Shown piece after piece: positions 60,101 through 64,000 of a DNA stretch of 64,000 nt. Location: positions 26,314,501-26,378,500 of the forward strand of contig NC_092593.1 of the NCBI RefSeq assembly GCF_047663525.1. The letters are read 5' to 3'. The notes under the pieces were generated by a model that was given only the letters and a program-made list of their open reading frames with translations, ran no database searches and had not been told where the DNA came from. The DNA comes from Anas platyrhynchos (Eukaryota; Chordata; Aves; Anseriformes; Anatidae). The number at the start of each line of letters is the position of its first letter. Position 1 is the first letter of the stretch. Position numbers and translations under genes: made by a program.

Positions 60101-63029
60101 CATTCTAGATCAGAAAATACTGTCTTTGAAGAGGAGGGTTGTCATTTTTTTACAGCACACTTTAATGCATTTTTTTCTCAGGGCATTCCCCACGCTATTG
60201 GTTGCTGATTTTACAAAAGTCAAACTGTGAGGTAGCAGGAGGTCCTCAGTCAGTTTGCTTTCTTTTTCTTCTCCAAGAAAATAAAAATAGAAACATTTTG
60301 CAGAATGAGAGAGTTGTATAACATCTGTCAATGTTTTCTGTCAATGCTCTCAGGAAGGTCAAATATGATTTTTGGGTTGCATGTGAATGCATGCACGCAG
60401 TGACATTTGTGAACTACTCATGTCCTCATGTTTGTGATAAAGGTCATAGAGTCATCTAAGTAATTAAGTTTAAATTGTATGGCATGCCCCAACCACTATC
60501 TCAAAAGGAAAGATAGGTCTTATGGTTAAGGCATTTATGTAGGAGTTTACAGTTCAAATCTTGTCCTGCGTTTTCAGATACAGCAATGAGGTTCAGATTA
60601 CAAACCCTAAACCAGAGATAATTGTCACCATTTTCATCCCACCTTGTTTTATTTATGAATAGGACAACAAGACTGAGGCAGGGATTATACGTCTCAGTGT
60701 TTGGTCGAAGGAGGCCTTTAAATATTATGAAATAAGTCATTGATCCAATACTAACAGAGACCTGTCCAGCCTCATAGCAGATAGCAGGCAAGGCGTTATC
60801 TCATGTATTTTCTCAGTAATGTGTGACATGAGCAGAATGATGCACTGGTATCTCACAGTCCAGGGCTGAGTGGCAAAGCCAGACTGTTCTGAGTATCTAC
60901 ATGTTTTAAGTTTCTATGACACGGTTCACTGGCTTTGTTTGAATGAGTTTCTTAACATTTTAGGGATACTCTTCATTGCTGTTTGAGTGACTGCACTTAT
61001 TGTTTTCATATTTTCAGATCAGCTGCATGTCTCTGACTCCCAGGTGATGGTGGAATTTAATAGTGGAACCTTTAAGTTCATATTTCACAACCCCAAAAAT
61101 GTGAGTGAGTTCAGCATGACCCTCTTCAAAGGACACGAAAAGAAGGAGATCTGTGCTCTCCATGTGAGCAAGGAGAAAGCTATCCCCAAGAGTAACGTCA
61201 CCTACTGTCAGGCAGAGCATTCAAATACCAGCACCACTTTCATACTCACAAATCTGGAAAGAAAGCACATCGACACTTACACCTACTGCCTGGAGATGTT
61301 CTTACCCCCTCCTTACATAGATTGCCGCCTGAAAGAAACCTATTTGTACATCCAGGGTAAGTTTACTTCCCTTCTCCCCTCATTTCGGTTTGCTGATAAA
61401 CAGACACTGGGTGTAGCTACACTGCAGCGAGAAGTATGACTGAAGTTTACACAGAGAGCTCCAAGAGAGCATAAAAGTACTCAGGAAAGGTTCTCCATAC
61501 AGATCAATACCAATACTGTACTGTCTGTTCTCCTTCCCTTTCTGTCCTTTCCCATTTCTCAATGCCAGGACTAAACAAAGATAAAATTATGTGGTTGGGC
61601 AAATTATCTATTATCCCTCTCTGAACTTAACACACGGTGATTGCAGAATCAGGCTGTGCCATCCTTTTTTATCGGAGGTGTTTTCCACTGCTCTCCACTT
61701 CCACTTTCCTGACAGCCAGATGCTCACAGCTATTGCTAGCTGTTTCATGCCCTACCGTATTTTCTCCGACATCTGGACAAGGTTGATCTTGTGTCCCCCT
61801 CCACTTGCCTTCCTATCCAAACATGACTGCCAAAATCCTCCCTTCTTTAGACCAGGCTGCCCTTTAAATCACCTGTGGTTCTCACCGAATGTAAGCTTAA
61901 ATCTTGCTTCAAATCTGAACTATCATCACGCTCTCAGTCTGGGCTTGGTTTCTTTTCAATCTACACTTTAAGCCTTGTGTGCCAACAGTGAGGCTTTCAC
62001 TTCTCCTTCTGGACAACTGCAGTGTTTTGTTTCCTGCTGAATACACTTTCCCAAGGCAACTCTTCAACTCAGGGAAATCCTTCTCCAGAGCACACTTTGG
62101 CTGTTTCATCTAATATGAAGAGGAGATGGGAAATAATTTGAAAAGTTGTTTGTGGGGGGGAAAAAAGTGCTGATTCTCAGCAATGCCATTTTTGCCTCCC
62201 TATCTCCAGATAAGGAAGACTGCATTTCACTGGGACTCATGACATGGGTAACTATTGGCCTGATCGTGTTTGCCATGATTTCCTGTGTCTGCTGTGTAGC
62301 AGCCTGTCGCTTAAGGAACAAGGTAAGCAAGTCTACGGGATTCTGCACAACCCTCCTTCCAAGGGTCATGGACGGGGACTTGATTTAATGAGATTTAGAG
62401 GGTGGGACAGGCTTATACTCAGCACGTGATACGTTTTTTGACAAAGAGACTGAGCTGTTAATTTACCACTGAAATTCACTCACTGATGACAGCAGCTCAG
62501 ATTTAATTTTTCTAAGACAGAATTGTCTATTGATTTAAGGGCTGGGAATTAAAGGAAAGAAGAGAAATGCTGCACAGGTCAGCAAAATTACTTTGGTAAG
62601 CAATTCACCTGATTGTTTTCTTCAAGAGGGGAAAACAAATCATCAGTGGAGCAATTCCAGCTCTGTTCTGGAGCAAAAGCACTTAAAGAAAGAACCAGTT
62701 GGATCAGGGAAGAAAGGAGACTGTGGACATAAGTTATTTTATTTTATTTTTTTGGACAGTGCGTTTTTCATTTTCAGTTTGTTCTATTCCAACTTTTCTA
62801 CCTGAGTGCCTGTCTATTCTGACTTTAATATTCACCCTTAAAACAGTCAGATTAACTGTCCTGCTTAAAGAACAAAGGTAGGAGTGGCGGAGGGTAGTGA
62901 CCACAAATTAAAGTCATGGCATTTCCTCTCTGTTTGCAGAATCAGCAGTGTGAATCCAACTCCCACGAGTACAACAGTGAATACATGCCCATGGCAGCAG
63001 TGAATGCAGCAAAAAAACCAAGAATCTGA
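54045..63029 (+). CDS. ICOS: ICOS, inducible T-cell costimulator (whole coding span, four exons)
   Basis: Activating receptor of the CD28 family. In mammals it is induced on activated T cells, binds ICOSLG and signals through PI3-kinase, supporting follicular helper T cells. The exons 54045-54102, 61018-61356, 62210-62322 and 62940-63029 total 600 nt and encode 199 residues, the same length as human ICOS. Order: signal peptide about 1-19; IgV-type domain about 20-132 with C65, C83, C110 and C122, the FLPPPY loop at 114-119, and N-glycosylation sequons at N47, N79 and N89; stalk C137; transmembrane segment about 138-165; cytoplasmic YMPM at 185-188. Intron phases are 1, 1, 0, as in CTLA4. Oddity: residue 42, the B-strand cysteine in human ICOS, is Phe. 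A candidate in-frame micro-exon lies in intron 1. Confidence 0.95.
55567..55589. repeat. T23 homopolymer run
   Basis: Uninterrupted run of 23 T in ICOS intron 1. No processed gene body adjoins it. Confidence 0.9.
56398..56522. repeat. (TATCC)25 microsatellite
   Basis: Twenty-five perfect tandem copies of a pentanucleotide, 125 bases, with no interruption. Its perfection suggests recent expansion and high polymorphism. Confidence 0.98.
60021..60059 (+). other. Candidate in-frame micro-exon of ICOS
   Basis: 39 nt bounded by a strong acceptor (TTTATTTTTCAG) and a strong donor (ATAG then GTAAGA). Inserted between exons 1 and 2 it keeps phase 1 on both sides and reads GADTCSSRPCKNI without a stop, adding 13 residues with two cysteines to the mature N terminus. 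No transcript evidence is available here, and mammalian ICOS has no such exon. Confidence 0.35.
61018..61356 (+). CDS. ICOS: ICOS exon 2, IgV-type domain
   Basis: 339 nt in phase 1-1, residues 20-132. The segment SGTFKFIFHNPKNVSEF aligns with human GGVQILCKYPDIVQQF. The MTLFKGHEKKEIC segment aligns with MQLLKGGQILC, and the YTYCLEMFLPPPY loop aligns with YYFCNLSIFDPPPF. C65 and C83 keep the second disulfide pair of the family. C110 is the F-strand cysteine, but its B-strand partner is Phe42. An extra C122 follows the loop. The donor is GTAAGT. Confidence 0.96.
61357..62209 (+). other. ICOS intron 2
   Basis: 853 bp, GT..AG, phase 1, with acceptor CTCCCTATCTCCAG. No repeat was recognised. Confidence 0.9.
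62210..62322 (+). CDS. ICOS: ICOS exon 3, stalk and transmembrane segment
   Basis: 113 nt in phase 1-0. The short stalk DKEDC carries C137, equivalent to the cysteines that link human ICOS dimers. A hydrophobic span ISLGLMTWVTIGLIVFAMIS follows, then a cysteine-rich inner end (CVCCVAAC) that may be palmitoylated, and the basic RLRNK stop-transfer. The donor is GTAAGC. Confidence 0.95.
62323..62939 (+). other. ICOS intron 3
   Basis: 617 bp, GT..AG, phase 0. The acceptor tract is CTCTCTGTTTGCAG. Confidence 0.9.
62940..63029 (+). CDS. ICOS: ICOS exon 4, cytoplasmic tail
   Basis: It encodes residues 171-199, starting NQQCESNSHEYNSEYMPM and ending AAVNAAKKPRI before TGA. YMPM at 185-188 is the PI3-kinase p85 SH2 site (YMFM in human). 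It lacks Asn at +2, so it should not bind Grb2, as in human ICOS. The AVNAAKK segment matches human AVNTAKK. The human gene ends in a small fifth exon, whereas here the stop lies within exon 4. Confidence 0.96.
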   Translation, partial: NQQCESNSHEYNSEYMPMAAVNAAKKPRI

Positions 63030-64000
63030 GGTTGTATTAAGACCAGTAGTACTTGAACCTTTGCCTGTAACTGTTGCAAGGCCTTCTCTGGGAGGGACAG
63101 GGCTGCTTACTGTGCCTCCCATTGAGTCTAGGTGGGTGGGTGGGAAGAAGGGATCAGCACAGCAGCTTGTGCTGCCATGTAGCAGGAACAGGAAACAGAA
63201 CAAAAGCTTTTGAATCAGAATGGTGGGCTGGTTCCTAGAAATGCAACTGTTTTGCTTTGCATCGGTGCCAAGTGATGATTGTATGTATAAGGAAGGCATG
63301 TAAAACTGTTCCAGTCAGATTCTTCAGATAGTGTGTGCTACCCAAGGAGGCACAAGTGATTTACCAGATTCGCTCAGGGTTACTGGCTAGGGACAAATAA
63401 TCTATAGGGAGTAAGGAATTTCCTAACTACTTAAATCCTTGCATTGTAGCCAGAAGCAGTTTGGATACAGAACAGAAGGAGAGGTTGGACTGATTCAAAC
63501 ACATGTGGGTTGCACATAATTAATTCTCCATTTCTATTGCAGGTTTAAGTTGCTTGTGGCATAGACATTCTGGCAGTGGAAGTTTCCAGCTACTTGAACC
63601 TGGACAATGGGAAAACCCTGGACTATGGGAAATCAACATTTCCTCACCTTCTGCCTGCCTGAGCTCTCAGGATGGTCCTGTGCTCAGTCATGAGACACCC
63701 ACTCTACCACTGCTCTAAGCTCTGTTTTGCTCTAGCCTTGTGTGTTAACTGGCACACTGCCTGATCCACTGACTTGTACATGAAATGCTAACAGTGTGTT
63801 AAAGGTGTCAGCTTTTAGTTGAAGAAAATGTAGGGTTTGCTTGAGAGTAGATTCTTGCAGTGGTGCTACAGAGGCAACTTCTACTTTCTACAGTTTCCTT
63901 TATGGTAACTTTCCACTGGGTACAAAAAAAAAAAAAAAGACTACCTCCAATGCCAATCCTTGTGGCACTGCCATGAAGTGCTGTCAATGTATTGCACAAG
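63030..64000 (+). other. ICOS 3' UTR, running off the window
   Basis: No AATAAA is visible before the window end, so the 3' UTR or a last non-coding exon continues beyond it. A pyrimidine-rich acceptor-like CATTTCTATTGCAG ends near 63541, which might mark a 3' UTR intron. An 18-bp imperfect tandem (CCTGGACAATGGGAAAA-like) lies at about 63599-63634 and an A15 run at 63924-63938. Confidence 0.6.
63924..63938. repeat. A15 homopolymer run
   Basis: Fifteen A within the presumed ICOS 3' UTR. It is genomic sequence, not evidence of polyadenylation. Confidence 0.9.

Larger units (their letters stand above)
54103..61017 (+). other. ICOS intron 1
   Basis: About 6.9 kb, phase 1, much longer than any CTLA4 intron here. 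It holds a T-run at 55367-55384, T23 at 55567-55589, the (TATCC)25 microsatellite and the candidate micro-exon at 60021-60059. Open frames elsewhere in it show no domain. The acceptor is CATATTTTCAG. Confidence 0.88.

Overview
The window is vertebrate genomic DNA, almost certainly from a bird. It has long AT-moderate non-coding stretches, small exons with GT..AG introns, a CR1 retroposon fragment of the avian type, and two solo LTRs of the kind that is abundant in bird genomes. The species was not determined. It carries the CTLA4-ICOS part of the T-cell costimulatory receptor cluster. Both genes are on the + strand, in the CTLA4-then-ICOS order known from mammals.

Layout. 1-28,587: intergenic DNA with no exon I can support. 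CD28, expected upstream of CTLA4, was not found. This stretch holds an old amniote-type repeat tail (about 5,455-5,530), simple repeats, and a 1,037-bp solo LTR on the minus strand with a perfect 5-bp target duplication (25,568-26,604). 28,588-32,485: CTLA4, with a TATA-like box, four coding exons (205 residues) and an AT-rich 3' UTR. 32,486-53,942: intergenic DNA with a minus-strand CR1 fragment (42.6 kb), a TA-rich tract (45.3 kb), an isolated CpG island (47.6-47.9 kb) and a second, older solo LTR (50.6-51.15 kb). 53,943-64,000: ICOS, with four coding exons (199 residues), a 6.9-kb first intron carrying 25 copies of TATCC, and a 3' UTR running to the window end.

The two genes share one plan. 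Each has a 58-nt coding part of exon 1 (signal peptide), one IgV exon in phase 1-1, one stalk plus transmembrane exon in phase 1-0, and a short cytoplasmic exon. In mammals CTLA4 is an inhibitory receptor that binds CD80/CD86 through the MYPPPY loop, and ICOS is an activating receptor that binds ICOSLG and recruits PI3-kinase through a YxxM motif. The CTLA4 MYPPPY loop and YVKM motif and an ICOS YMPM motif are all present here.

Points worth following up: ICOS has Phe where the canonical B-strand Ig cysteine belongs; ICOS intron 1 contains an in-frame, phase-matched 39-nt candidate micro-exon with two cysteines; CTLA4 has several possible routes to soluble isoforms, including exon-3 skipping that would give an LCENA-containing tail; CTLA4 intron 2 contains a 64-bp duplication with a cryptic acceptor; the second cytoplasmic tyrosine of CTLA4 is missing; and a CpG island with an E2F-type site lies between the two genes with no known gene attached.
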